A stretch of 64,000 bases of DNA from assembly GCA_963775625.1 (NCBI GenBank), contig CAVZJM010000004.1:253984-317983 (forward strand), in the 5' to 3' direction. This document shows positions 15,805-24,118 of this stretch, piece after piece. Numbering within the stretch: the first letter of the stretch is position 1; the number at the start of each line of letters is the position of its first letter. Below the pieces are notes generated by a model. The model was given only the letters and a program-made list of their open reading frames with translations, made no database searches and was not told where the DNA came from. This DNA comes from JAIBJN01 sp963775625. GTDB taxonomy: Bacteria; Actinomycetota; Thermoleophilia; Gaiellales; Gaiellaceae. The translations under genes and the position numbers were made by a program.

Positions 15805-16578
15805 ATGCATTTGCGTCACGTGCTGCCCGTACTCGTGCTCGTCCTGCTCGCCCTGCCCGCATCGGCGGGCGCACGGCTTGCCGAAGGTGCCGGCAACGCC
15901 GGGGAAAGCGCCGCCCGTTCGGAGGCTGCATCCTCGGCATCCGCATCGAGGCTTGCACCGGGAAGGGTGATCCGGACGCGCAGGAGCTGGGAGTGCACAG
16001 GCCGGCTCCGCCGGTACGGCCGACTGCCGATCAAGGTCGTCTCGAACATGCGGAACCCCGGCGACGGAGACGCAATCCGCTTGATCGGCTGCCGGGGCGA
16101 CGGAGACCGGAGCACGGTCGACCTGATCCTGGACGTGAACGGGAACGGCCGCGGTCGCGGCACCGCCTTCGACGCGGTCCGAATCGGCTACGACACCCGC
16201 GGCCTGGTCGTCACGGGCGACGTCGAGTGCGGTAGGAGGCACACGAATCCCGCCATCCACCAGGACATCGTCCAGGCGCTGTCCGGCAGGAACGTCGTCT
16301 TTCGGAACTTCACCTCCGGTAAGCGGAGGACCGGCCGCTGGACGTGCTGGGGCGCCGGCGGGGGGTGGTACGTCACCTGGGCGAACGGGAGGATTCCCCG
16401 GAATCTGATCTGCAACCACTGCCGGCTGGTGACCTACAACCAGAACCTGCGCATCGACCAGTCGATCCACTCGGGGGCCAAGCACTCGTTCTTCGGCTAC
16501 CACCGCTCGTACGGCATCTTCATCGGCCCGCAGGCGCGGCGACCGGTGAACAAGCACAACCGCGTGAGGCGCTACTAG
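15805..16578 (+). CDS. Secreted hypothetical protein (possible polysaccharide-active beta-helix)
   Basis: 257 residues. A clear signal peptide ('LPVLVLVLLALPASAGA') is followed by an Ala/Ser-rich linker and a cysteine-containing domain. Strings such as 'AFDAVRIGYDTRGLVVTGDVEC' and 'IHQDIVQALSGRNVVFRNFTSG' look like successive rungs of a right-handed parallel beta-helix, as in pectate-lyase-like proteins. The C-terminal region has conserved-looking Cys pairs ('CNHC'). No catalytic motif can be named. It ends within four bases of the convergent HicA gene. Confidence 0.6.
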   Translation: MHLRHVLPVLVLVLLALPASAGARLAEGAGNAGESAARSEAASSASASRLAPGRVIRTRRSWECTGRLRRYGRLPIKVVSNMRNPGDGDAIRLIGCRGDGDRSTVDLILDVNGNGRGRGTAFDAVRIGYDTRGLVVTGDVECGRRHTNPAIHQDIVQALSGRNVVFRNFTSGKRRTGRWTCWGAGGGWYVTWANGRIPRNLICNHCRLVTYNQNLRIDQSIHSGAKHSFFGYHRSYGIFIGPQARRPVNKHNRVRRY

Positions 16579-16850
16579 GCGCGACCAGAGAGGGAGGGTC
16601 GCCACCCATTGCCGCCACAGCGAGTTGGCGGTGAGCTCTGCTCCCCGTCCTCCTCAGCGGGAACGCGGGGGGACTGGGATGTCAGCTGGGCGCAGATCGC
16701 GCGGACGCGCCCGGCGCCGATCTCACGATGGCGAGGAACGGCCGTGGCGCGGGTGCCGTCGGCGCTTCGCCACTTCGTGTGCTTGCCGCCTTCCGCCACC
16801 TTGCGGGCCCCGTGGGCCGTGAGGTGCCGCTCGAGCTCGCGGCGCGTCAC
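16575..16850 (-). CDS. hicA: HicA family toxin
   Basis: 91 residues. The first 60 match HicA: 'RRELERHLTAHGARKVAEGGKHTKW' with the catalytic His in 'GGKH', then 'AVPRHREIGAGRVRAICAQL'. HicA is a small mRNA interferase of the dsRBD fold. A poorly conserved 30-residue tail follows, probably read-through into the neighbouring gene end. Its start overlaps the hicB stop (ATGA). The antitoxin gene comes first, giving hicBA order. Confidence 0.87.
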   Translation of the reverse strand: MTRRELERHLTAHGARKVAEGGKHTKWRSADGTRATAVPRHREIGAGRVRAICAQLTSQSPRVPAEEDGEQSSPPTRCGGNGWRPSLSGRA

Positions 16851-17047
16851 GGAGTGATGGTCAGCTCGAGCGGCTCGCTGCTGCCGACATCCGCGTCGTC
16901 GTCCGGCGCGAGCATGACGCGGAGAGCGTCGATGGCATTCTCACGCGCCTCGTCGCGCGTCCGGCCCTGGCTGATCGCGCCGGGTACCTGGACGACGCGC
17001 GCGACGATCCACCCGTTCTCGTCGGGCTCGTCGTACGTGATCGTCAA
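16847..17047 (-). CDS. hicB: HicB family antitoxin
   Basis: 66 residues with the HicB partial RNase H fold: 'DEPDENGWIVARVVQVPGAISQGRTRDEARENAIDALRVML'. No C-terminal helix-turn-helix or ribbon-helix-helix domain follows, so the protein probably neutralises HicA by binding, and operator binding is doubtful. Overlaps hicA by four bases. Confidence 0.87.
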   Translation of the reverse strand: MTITYDEPDENGWIVARVVQVPGAISQGRTRDEARENAIDALRVMLAPDDDADVGSSEPLELTITP

Positions 17048-17118
17048 CCCGTAGCGTGTCGCTCATCGAGCACACCGTAGCCTGGGCGCCGAGGGGGCGC
17101 TAGGGGCCATTTCCGGCT

Positions 17119-17361
17119 CTACATTGGTGAAACGGCCTGCGGGGTCGCGCCAGCGCCCTCGTGACCGCGCGCGTAGACGAGCTCACCCCGATCACGCAGG
17201 CGCAGGTACTCCGAGGGCCTCATCAGGACTTCCACGGCGCAGGATGAGCCCCTGCACTCACAAAGAAAGGCTCCATCCTCCGCCGCAAAGCCCCACAGCA
17301 CGTTGTAGATACGGTCATTGACCATCCGAGGGGCGCTCTGCTTGCGGCTGTCGATCTCCAC
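17119..17361 (-). CDS. Small conserved-type protein with FLCEC-x4-C motif
   Basis: 80 residues (ATG at 17361; an ATG at 17325 is also possible). 'FLCECRGSSCAVEVLMRPSEYLRLR' resembles a small actinobacterial family in which a CxC...C knuckle is followed by a 'EY..R' helix and 'APGH'-like end ('ARGHEGAG'). Function unknown. Confidence 0.6.
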   Translation of the reverse strand: MEIDSRKQSAPRMVNDRIYNVLWGFAAEDGAFLCECRGSSCAVEVLMRPSEYLRLRDRGELVYARGHEGAGATPQAVSPM

Positions 17362-17441
17362 GACCTCTCCCTTCCTGCCCTCCAGGCCAGATTGGCCGTG
17401 TGGAGGGTCAAAGAGGTCGGCGAGCGTTCGGTAATAGCGCT

Positions 17442-17672
17442 CTAAGGGTTCTTGGGTCGATCGTAGCTATTCCGAGGCCAATGCGCCCCTGCGCTCGTCC
17501 CGGCTTCGATGGCCGCCCGGAGCTGCGCCCGGTCGGTGGTGGGGATGCGGAACCTGATCGCGGCGCAGGCGGTGCAGAGGGCTTGGCCCGACGAGAGGAT
17601 CACCGTGACCACGGAGTTCTGGCACTCCTCACAGAGCTGATCTTCGAGGGGTTCGGGCGCATAGCTCACCAC
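17442..17672 (-). CDS. Hypothetical small zinc-ribbon-like protein
   Basis: 76 residues with two CxxC pairs: 'CEEC' near residue 14 and 'CTAC' near residue 33, spaced as in a zinc ribbon. The rest has no recognised motif. Codon usage is compatible with a real gene. Confidence 0.45.
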   Translation of the reverse strand: MVSYAPEPLEDQLCEECQNSVVTVILSSGQALCTACAAIRFRIPTTDRAQLRAAIEAGTSAGAHWPRNSYDRPKNP

Positions 17673-17814
17673 ACCTCGAGTGTACGTCCTCCTTCCAGTG
17701 CTCCCAAGCTTCGGCGAATTCCTTGAGGCGCCACTCGAGCAGTCTCTCGTCCTTGAGGATCTGGCTGGGCACAGTCACGAAGCGCTGGTGGAGGCCACTA
17801 TCGCGTTTGCCCAC
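17629..17814 (-). CDS. Hypothetical protein, uncertain
   Basis: 61 residues; the first 45 ('RFVTVPSQILKDERLLEWRL' and following helices) look protein-like and helical, but the end overlaps the zinc-ribbon gene in another frame. It could be a decayed gene whose 3' end was replaced. Confidence 0.3.
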   Translation of the reverse strand: MGKRDSGLHQRFVTVPSQILKDERLLEWRLKEFAEAWEHWKEDVHSRCGELCARTPRRSAL

Positions 17815-18020
17815 CCTACGTCCTCTCGGCGCCGTGCGATCACGAGGAGGACACGCTTGCCGTCCTCGGGCGGCCGAGGCAGGGCTCGCCCGTGACCACC
17901 AGCGGCAGAGGCGGCTTCAGCCCCGAGGCGGTCGCCGGGGGCGACGCGTAAGATGCCCCGGCGGCACCGGCGGCGCGGGGCTCCTCGCGACCTCTTTATC
18001 TGAATGGGGGCGGGCTACGA

Positions 18021-19412
18021 GTGGCAGGGATCGACCGCTTCGCAGGATCGGGTGCCTCGCTCGAGCAGCTCGGGGAGCTCGAGGAGATACGGGTGGGTGT
18101 GGCGCCGCCCGAGTTCGAGTTGCCCGTAGGGGTCATCCTTGCCGCCGGAACAGGCTCGCGCCTTGGCGTCGGCTCGAAGGCGCTCGCGCCCCTGGCTGGG
18201 ATCACGCTCCTCGAGCGGGCCGTTAGCACCTTGCGGGCGGTCGGGATCGAAGAAATCCTCGTCGTCGTTGGCTACGAGAAGGAGCGCGTCCGCGAGTTCG
18301 TGCGCGAGCGCGGCCTCGACGTTCGGCTGGTCGAGAACGGCGACTTTGGCCTCGGAAACGGCTCCTCCGCCTTCGTCGGCGCGCGCGCGGCCGGACGCCG
18401 TCTTCTCCTCGCCATGGTCGACCACGTCGTCGACCCTGAGGCGCTGCGGCGCCTGCTCGGGAGCGAGGCGGCCTTCGCCCTTGCCGTCGACTCGCGGCCC
18501 CGCGCCTGCGACCTCGACGAGGCCACCAAGGTGCGGCTGCAGGGACTGCGCGTCGTGGCCGTCAGGCGGGAGCTGGACGTGTGGGAGGCGGTCGATGCTG
18601 GGCTCGCCCTCTGCGACGCCGAGGTCGCCGACGTCGCGGAGCGCTGCCTCGCCGCGGGGGAGCAGAGTTGGAGCGCCGTCAAGCGCCGCTGGCTGGGAGA
18701 AGGGGGCGAGATCGAGGCCGTCGACCTCGAGGGTCTCTTCTGGATCGACGTCGACACCCCGGCGGACCGGCGACGCGCCGAGCGCACGCTCGTCTCCCTG
18801 GCCGCCCGCAAACCGCTGGACGGGCCTGTCTCCCGCCTCGTTAACCGTCGCCTCTCCGGGCCGATCTCGCTCGTGCTCCTGCGGGCGGGGGTCTCGCCGG
18901 GCGCGGCGACCGTCGCCACGTTTCTCTTCGCGCTCGTCGCCGCAGCAGTGCTCGCGCTCGGGGTCGCGTGGCCGGCGGCACTCGTTCTCGGCGGAATCCT
19001 CGTCCAGGCGGCGTCCATCCTCGATGGAGTGGACGGGGAGATCGCGCGCGCCTCGCTCCGCAGTTCGCCGTTCGGGGGCTTCCTCGACTCGGTGCTCGAC
19101 CGGGCGGCCGACGCCGCCGTGCTCGCCGCGCTGGCGATCGCCGCGGGCCTAGACGCTACGACCTGGGCTCTCCTGGCGGCCGCGCTCTTCGGCTCCCTCA
19201 TGACGCCGTACGTGAAGGCGGCCTACGAGGCGGCCTACCGCCGCCCCCTGCCGCGCCCGATCTCACCGATCAACGCGGGGCGCGACGTCCGACTCCTTGT
19301 CGTCTCCCTCTCGGCAGTTGCGCTCCAGCCCGTCTGGGGCCTCGTCGCGCTCGCGGTCTTGGCTAACGCCGAGGCCGTGCAGCGCTTCGTCGGCGCCGCC
19401 CGAGCGCGCTAG
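18021..19412 (+). CDS. Bifunctional inositol-1-phosphate cytidylyltransferase / CDP-inositol phosphotransferase (IPCT-DIPPS-like)
   Basis: 463 residues in two modules. Residues 38-260 are a nucleotidyltransferase with 'VILAAGTGSRLG' and a 'WIDVDTPAD' end. Residues 270-460 are a CDP-alcohol phosphotransferase with the complete signature D-x2-DG-x2-AR-x8-G-x3-D-x3-D ('DGVDGEIAR' then 'GGFLDSVLD') and several membrane helices. This fusion is known for making di-myo-inositol-phosphate phosphate, a heat and salt solute of hyperthermophiles and of Rubrobacter. The same layout could make another inositol-containing lipid or solute. No inositol-1-phosphate synthase or DIPP phosphatase is seen nearby, so the product is inferred. 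GTG start. Confidence 0.85.
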   Translation: MAGIDRFAGSGASLEQLGELEEIRVGVAPPEFELPVGVILAAGTGSRLGVGSKALAPLAGITLLERAVSTLRAVGIEEILVVVGYEKERVREFVRERGLDVRLVENGDFGLGNGSSAFVGARAAGRRLLLAMVDHVVDPEALRRLLGSEAAFALAVDSRPRACDLDEATKVRLQGLRVVAVRRELDVWEAVDAGLALCDAEVADVAERCLAAGEQSWSAVKRRWLGEGGEIEAVDLEGLFWIDVDTPADRRRAERTLVSLAARKPLDGPVSRLVNRRLSGPISLVLLRAGVSPGAATVATFLFALVAAAVLALGVAWPAALVLGGILVQAASILDGVDGEIARASLRSSPFGGFLDSVLDRAADAAVLAALAIAAGLDATTWALLAAALFGSLMTPYVKAAYEAAYRRPLPRPISPINAGRDVRLLVVSLSAVALQPVWGLVALAVLANAEAVQRFVGAARAR

Positions 19413-19775
19413 ACCAACACGAGTGCCCATTCCGGCGCGCGGCTGAGAGCGAGTACGCGGCTCTCGAACGATGACATAGGGTCAGCGAGACCCTCCTCGA
19501 CGATCTTGGCGCAGGAGTCGCAGCTCAGGTGGGCGGCCCTGGAAGTGGGGCGGCTGAAGATCACTCTCGACATGTCGAGCAGCTGATCGTGACCACCTCT
19601 GCGCGACATGGAGCTAGCAGTCGAGTTCTTAGGCGGGCTCTATGAGCTTGGCCCGGCTCAGGGAGACCTTCTGCGGCGGTAGGGAAGTGGTCTGGCGCTT
19701 CAGCATCAGCGTTTTGGACGCGATCGGGCATCAAGGAGCCTCCTTGTGTCGGACGAGCGCGTCCAGGCCTCGACC
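19413..19775. other. Intergenic stretch, no firm gene
   Basis: 363 bases. A 54-66-residue minus-strand frame ending at 19409 (with CDSC) could be a tiny gene but has no recognisable family and weak start signals. Nothing else seen. Confidence 0.4.
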
Positions 19776-20150
19776 TCAAGACTCGGCGCAGCAGCCTTCC
19801 GTCGAGCAGATGATCCGAGCCGGGGGTTCGTCACCCCTGCGGACAACGTTCTCCACGGCTGTCCGTCCCTGCGTTCTTAGCGCCATCCGAGTATCGTCGG
19901 CGACCGAGCCGAATTCGAGAGTGTCCATCGCCGTGCGGGAGACATCAACGATTGTCGAAGCCTGCCGACCGTCTTCTGCTTCAAGTCTCACCGTCCAAGA
20001 GGCTGCAACGTCCTTCGATCCAGGATCGGCGCGCACAGACTCCCTGACCCTCCACGCCACGGCCGCATCGTATCCTCCCGCGACCCGCCCGCAGGCTTCA
20101 CGCTCGGATATCGCTTCTGCTTGGAGTCTTCTCAACAAAAGGCGGCACAC
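19776..20150 (-). CDS. Hypothetical protein
   Basis: 124 residues with a balanced composition and a plausible beta-rich middle ('SWTVRLEAEDGRQASTIVDV'). It has no recognised domain. The C-terminal 'CSTEGCCAES' is cysteine-rich. It lies isolated, pointing away from tRNA-Trp. Confidence 0.4.
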   Translation of the reverse strand: MCRLLLRRLQAEAISEREACGRVAGGYDAAVAWRVRESVRADPGSKDVAASWTVRLEAEDGRQASTIVDVSRTAMDTLEFGSVADDTRMALRTQGRTAVENVVRRGDEPPARIICSTEGCCAES

Positions 20151-20471
20151 TGATGGGCGGACGAGCGCGGGCAGCTAGCCCGCCCAGCGGATCAGCTCAT
20201 CGAGGGCGCTCGCCGTTGCCGCCGAGCTCGACATTGTCAGCTTCCCCGACGCCCTCGAGATCGTCCTCCTCCTCGAAAGGGCCTGGGCTAGCACGGTGGA
20301 CAACCCGCAAGGTTCTTGCTACACCGATCGGCGTGCTGGGTGCTCGCCAGGCGCGCGCCCGTGACTACCCTGCAGCAGCGGTTTCTAGCGGTCTTGGGCG
20401 TTAGGCAGAGAAGGCCTCTGAGACGCCGAAACTCGTATGGCTAAGCGGGTTTCAGCAGGACGGAGCGGGGA
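20151..20471. other. Intergenic stretch downstream of tRNA-Trp
   Basis: 321 bases with no supported gene. A GC-rich inverted repeat (GCGGGC-AGCTA-GCCCGC, near 20168) is the only visible structure. No copy of the tRNA-Trp 3' half was found here, in contrast to the other three tRNAs. Confidence 0.45.
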
Positions 20472-20544
20472 CAGGGCCGCCAGGACTCGAACCTGGAACC
20501 CCCGGTTTTGGAGACCGGTGCTCTGCCAGTTGAGCTACGGCCCT
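20472..20544 (-). tRNA. tRNA-Trp (CCA anticodon)
   Basis: A 73-base cloverleaf. The acceptor AGGGCCG pairs with CGGCCCT; D-arm TAGCTCAACTGGCAGAGCA; anticodon stem CCGG(T)/(A)CCGG with loop reading TCTCCAA, anticodon CCA; T-loop GTTCGAGTCC. Discriminator G, CCA not encoded. Confidence 0.95.
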
Positions 20545-20556
20545 CGGCGAAGAGGC

Positions 20557-20562
20557 ATTGTA
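20557..20562 (-). promoter_or_regulatory. -10 element of tRNA-Trp promoter
   Basis: TACAAT on the minus strand, 12 bases upstream of the tRNA 5' end; no clear -35. Confidence 0.5.
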
Positions 20563-20567
20563 CCGGG

Positions 20568-20732
20568 GTGCGCCGCAGGCCCCTCGGAGCGCTCTTTGCC
20601 GTCCTGGCCGTCGGGTTCCTGCTCGTGGGCGCCTTTGCCGCCGATGCCGGCGGCGCTGCCTGGGTGATCGCCGCCGCCGCGGTCTTCATCGGGGTCTGGA
20701 TGGGCGAGCTCGCCTACAAGGCGCTGAAGTAG
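20568..20732 (+). CDS. Small membrane protein
   Basis: 54 residues, GTG start. Two hydrophobic helices ('LGALFAVLAVGFLLVGAFAA' and 'AAWVIAAAAVFIGVWMG') make up nearly the whole protein. No family recognised. It lies 52 bases before the sigma-factor gene and divergent from tRNA-Trp. Confidence 0.55.
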   Translation: MRRRPLGALFAVLAVGFLLVGAFAADAGGAAWVIAAAAVFIGVWMGELAYKALK

Positions 20733-20784
20733 GAAAACCGCCGAGAGTTCGCGAAAGCCGCCCTTCCTTCTATCCTCTGCGACG

Positions 20785-21573
20785 ATGGTCGAGCGGCAAG
20801 ACGACACCCAGGCTCTGTGGCGTGAGTACAAGCGCACGGGCGAGCAGGCTGCGCGCGACCGGCTGATCCTCACGTACGCCCCGCTCGTGAAGTACGTCGC
20901 CGGCCGGCTCGGAAGCGGCCTGCCGGCCCACGTGGACGAGGGCGACCTCGTCTCCTACGGGCTCCTCGGCCTGATCGGGGCTATCGAGCGGTTCGACCCC
21001 GACCGGGACATCAAGTTCGAGACGTACGCGATCGCGCGCATCAAGGGCTCGATCATCGACGAGCTTCGCTCGATGGACTGGGTGCCGCGCTCCGTCCGCG
21101 CCCGCGCGAGGGACATCGAGCGGACGATCGCCCAGCTCGAGTCGAAGCTGGCGCGTGCCCCGACAGACGAGGAGATCGCCAACTCGCTCGGCATCACCGA
21201 GGAGGAGTTCCAGGAGTCGCTGCTCGAGATCTCGCGGACCTCGATCGCCGCGCTCGACGAGCTCTGGACGAGCTCTGCCCACGGCGGCGACCCCGTGGCG
21301 CTGATCGACACCCTCCCCGACCCGCAGGCAGCAGAGCCGCAGGACGCCATGGCGCATACGGAGCTCCGCGAGGCGCTCGGCGAGGCGATCGCCCGGCTGC
21401 CGGAGCGCGAGAAGCTCGTGGTCACGCTCTACTACTACGAGGAGCTGACGCTCCGCGAGATCGGCGAGGTGCTCGGCGTCACCGAGTCGCGCGTCTCGCA
21501 GCTCCACACGAAGGCGATCCTCCGCCTGAAGGCCCGCCTCTCGGCGGGGGTCGTGCGCGCCTCCCGCGACTAG
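20785..21573 (+). CDS. RNA polymerase sigma factor, FliA/WhiG (sigma-28) family
   Basis: 262 residues with region 2 ('LVKYVAGRLGSGLPAHVDEGDLVSYG', 'GAIERFDPDRDIKFETYA'), region 3 ('DWVPRSVRARARDIERTI', 'TDEEIANSLGI') and region 4 ('YYYEELTLREIGEVLGVTESRVSQ'). The 'RIKGSIIDELRSMDW' wording is the sigma-28 signature. In flagellated bacteria it drives late flagellar genes; in non-motile actinobacteria (WhiG) it drives development. No flagellar or anti-sigma gene is in the window, so the regulon is open. Confidence 0.93.
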   Translation: MVERQDDTQALWREYKRTGEQAARDRLILTYAPLVKYVAGRLGSGLPAHVDEGDLVSYGLLGLIGAIERFDPDRDIKFETYAIARIKGSIIDELRSMDWVPRSVRARARDIERTIAQLESKLARAPTDEEIANSLGITEEEFQESLLEISRTSIAALDELWTSSAHGGDPVALIDTLPDPQAAEPQDAMAHTELREALGEAIARLPEREKLVVTLYYYEELTLREIGEVLGVTESRVSQLHTKAILRLKARLSAGVVRASRD

Positions 21574-22022
21574 GCGCCGGGCCGCCACTCGTAGAGGGCG
21601 TCGGGCTCGCGCTCCTCGTTCCCCGCGCCGTCGGTCAGCTCGAGGAGCCGCAGGCCGCGCCGCTCGTAGAAGCGGCGGGCGCCGGTGTTCCGCTGGAAGA
21701 CCCAGAGCCGGAAGCCGGCGGGGCGCATCTCCTTCACGCGTGCGAGCAGCGCGTCGCCGACTCCACGGCGTTGGAGGTCGGGATGGACGTAGAGGTGACC
21801 GAGCAGGTCCGCGTCGAGGGCGGCGAAGCCGGCCATGCGACCGCCGATCTCGGCGACGATGACATCGCTTTCCCGAAGCACGACGTCAGCGATCCAGTGC
21901 CGGGTCTCGTCGTCCGTGTGGAGCTCCGGGAGATACGGCATCGCTTCCGCACTCGCGGCGAGGAAGATCTCGGCGACCTCCGAGGCGTCGGACGGCCTCG
22001 CCCGGCGGAGCACGACCTCCAT
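21570..22022 (-). CDS. GNAT family N-acetyltransferase
   Basis: 150 residues. 'LRRARPSDASEVAEIFLAA' opens, and the acetyl-CoA loop is 'LYVHPDLQRRGVGDALL' with 'NTGARRFYERRGLRLLE' at the end. Substrate unknown. The start at 22022 follows GGGAGA at a spacing of about ten bases; an ATG at 22031 is equally possible. Tail-to-tail overlap of four bases with the sigma factor gene. Confidence 0.88.
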   Translation of the reverse strand: MEVVLRRARPSDASEVAEIFLAASAEAMPYLPELHTDDETRHWIADVVLRESDVIVAEIGGRMAGFAALDADLLGHLYVHPDLQRRGVGDALLARVKEMRPAGFRLWVFQRNTGARRFYERRGLRLLELTDGAGNEEREPDALYEWRPGA

Positions 22023-22072
22023 GGCCGTCATTCTCCCTGCTTGCAGGGCCAAGTCGGTAAACTCGCCAGCCC

Positions 22073-24118
22073 GTGCCGCAGTTCGAGCCGAGCAAGATCC
22101 GGAACGTCGCCGCGGTCGGCCATCGAGGGACAGGGAAGACCTCGCTGGTCGAGGCGCTGCTCTTCCAGGCCGGCGCGACCAACCGCCTGGGCTCCGTCGA
22201 GGGCTCCTCGACCGTCTCCGACTGGGACGAGGACGAGCAGCGTCGGCAGATGTCGCTGGCCGCCTCGGTCTGCCACCTGGAATGGCAGGGTCGCAAGATC
22301 AACCTCGTGGACACGCCCGGCGACCCCGGCTTCCAGGCGGACACCCTGGCGTCCCTCCGCGTTGTCGAGGGCGGGCTCTTCACCGTCAACGGGGTCAACG
22401 GGGTCGAGGTGCAGACGACACGTCTCTGGGAGCGCGCCGAGGCTCTCGGCCTCTGCCGTGTCCTCTTCGTGACCATGCTCGACCGGGAGCGCGCGGACTT
22501 CTTCGCCGCGCTGGAGCAGCTCCGCAGCCAGCTCTCCGACCGCTGCGTTGCCGTGCAGATTCCGATCGGGCACGAGCACGAGCTCGCCGGGATCGTCGAT
22601 CTCTTCCACATGCGCGCCTACATGGATCCGAACGGCGAGCGCGAGTCGAGCCCGGTCGACATCCCCGCCGAGGTCGCGGCGCAGGCGGCGGAGTACCGGG
22701 AGCAGCTCGTCGACTCGGTCGTCGAGACCGACGAGGCGCTGATGGAGCGCTACCTCGAAGAGGGGGAGGTCTCGGGCGACGAGCTCGCAGCGGCGCTCAA
22801 GAACGCGGTGGTGGCCGGAGACCTCTTCCCGGTCGCGTGTGGCGTCCCCACCAGGAACCTCGGCACGACCGGCCTGCTCGACCTGCTCGTCGAGGGAATC
22901 CCGTCGCCGGCGAAGAAGCCGCTCGAGGCGGGAGTCGACGGGGGCGGGCCGGCCGCGTTCATCTTCAAGACCGTCGCCGACCCGTTCGCCGGGCGCATCA
23001 ATGTCTTCCGCGTGCTTTCGGGCACGCTCTCGTCCGACTCGAACCTCGTCAACTCGCGCACGCACGGCAAGGAGCGCGTCGGCCAGCTCCTGTTGCTCCA
23101 GGGGAAGGATCATGAGCCGTCGCCCGAGTTCGGGGAGGGCGACATCGGCGCCGTCGCCAAGCTGAAGGAGACGGGAACGGGCGACGTGCTGCTCACCGAG
23201 GACAAGCCGATCGACCTCCTGCCGCTCGACTTCCCGCAGCCGGTGATGAGCTTCGCCATCACGCCCAAGGCGAAGGGCGACGAGGAGAAGATGGCATCCG
23301 CGCTCCGGCGCCTCCACGAGGAGGACCCGACGCTCACGCTCCGGCGCGACGAGCAGACCGGCGAGCAGCTCCTCGGCGGCCTCTCGCAGGTGCACGTCGA
23401 GGTGGCCGTCGATCGCCTCCGCCGCCGCTTCGGCGTCGAGGTCGACCTGCACCAGCCGCGCGTCCCGTACCTGGAGACGATCCGCAAGGAGTCGCGCGCC
23501 CAGGGCCGCTACAAGAAGCAGACGGGCGGCCGAGGCCAGTTCGGCGACTGCCACATCGTGCTCGAGCCGCTTCCGGGGCACCAGGGCTACGAGTTCGTCG
23601 ACAAGATCGTCGGCGGCGTCATCCCGCAGAGCTTCAGGCCCGCGGTCAACAAGGGCATCCAGGAGGCGATGGTGCACGGCGAGCTCGCCGGCGCGCCGGT
23701 CACCGGTTTCCGCGTCCTGCTCGTCGACGGCTCCTACCACTCGGTCGACTCGTCGGAGATGGCGTTCAAGATCGCCGGGTCGATGGCGTTCAAGACCGCA
23801 TACGAGAAGGCGAATCCCGTCCTCCTCGAGCCGATCATGTCGCTCGAGGCGACGGTGCCGGACGAGAGCGTCGGCGCCGTCAACGGCGATCTCAACTCAC
23901 GGCGCGGCCGGCTGCTCGGGATGGAGCCCACGGGCGCCGGGCTGACGACGATCAAGGCCGAGGTGCCGATGGCGGACGTCCTCACCTACTCGCAGTCGCT
24001 CACGTCGTTGACAGGCGGCCGCGGCGACTACACGCTCGCGTTCCTCCGCTACGAAGAGGTGCCGACGCACATCGCCCAGAAGATCATGGAGGACACCAAG
24101 AAGGAGCGTGACGAGTGA
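22073..24118 (+). CDS. EF-G-like translation-factor GTPase (EF-G paralogue)
   Basis: 681 residues, GTG start. The five-domain EF-G layout is present: P-loop 'GHRGTGKTS', 'DTPGDPGF' (G3), domain II, domain IV ('GGRGQFGDCHIVLEPL', 'DKIVGGVIPQSF') and domain V ('LMEPIMSLEATVP'-like). The switch I stretch 'SSTVSDWDEDEQRRQMSLAAS' is intact. The G4 motif, normally NKxD, reads 'TMLD', so guanine recognition may differ. That and the short domain G are known features of the EF-G-like subfamily; the true fusA is expected elsewhere near rpsL/rpsG. Its stop overlaps the next gene, which suggests joint expression. Confidence 0.9.
   Translation: MPQFEPSKIRNVAAVGHRGTGKTSLVEALLFQAGATNRLGSVEGSSTVSDWDEDEQRRQMSLAASVCHLEWQGRKINLVDTPGDPGFQADTLASLRVVEGGLFTVNGVNGVEVQTTRLWERAEALGLCRVLFVTMLDRERADFFAALEQLRSQLSDRCVAVQIPIGHEHELAGIVDLFHMRAYMDPNGERESSPVDIPAEVAAQAAEYREQLVDSVVETDEALMERYLEEGEVSGDELAAALKNAVVAGDLFPVACGVPTRNLGTTGLLDLLVEGIPSPAKKPLEAGVDGGGPAAFIFKTVADPFAGRINVFRVLSGTLSSDSNLVNSRTHGKERVGQLLLLQGKDHEPSPEFGEGDIGAVAKLKETGTGDVLLTEDKPIDLLPLDFPQPVMSFAITPKAKGDEEKMASALRRLHEEDPTLTLRRDEQTGEQLLGGLSQVHVEVAVDRLRRRFGVEVDLHQPRVPYLETIRKESRAQGRYKKQTGGRGQFGDCHIVLEPLPGHQGYEFVDKIVGGVIPQSFRPAVNKGIQEAMVHGELAGAPVTGFRVLLVDGSYHSVDSSEMAFKIAGSMAFKTAYEKANPVLLEPIMSLEATVPDESVGAVNGDLNSRRGRLLGMEPTGAGLTTIKAEVPMADVLTYSQSLTSLTGGRGDYTLAFLRYEEVPTHIAQKIMEDTKKERDE

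Noticed and set aside
19409..19609. Minus-strand frame of 66 codons after the inositol gene
   Set aside because: No recognisable family, weak start, and it overlaps the stop of the main gene; left as a note only.
22028..23740. Long minus-strand frame (570 codons) opposite the EF-G-like gene
   Set aside because: It is a codon-complement artefact of high-GC DNA; the plus strand has an unmistakable EF-G-like protein and the minus reading matches no domain.
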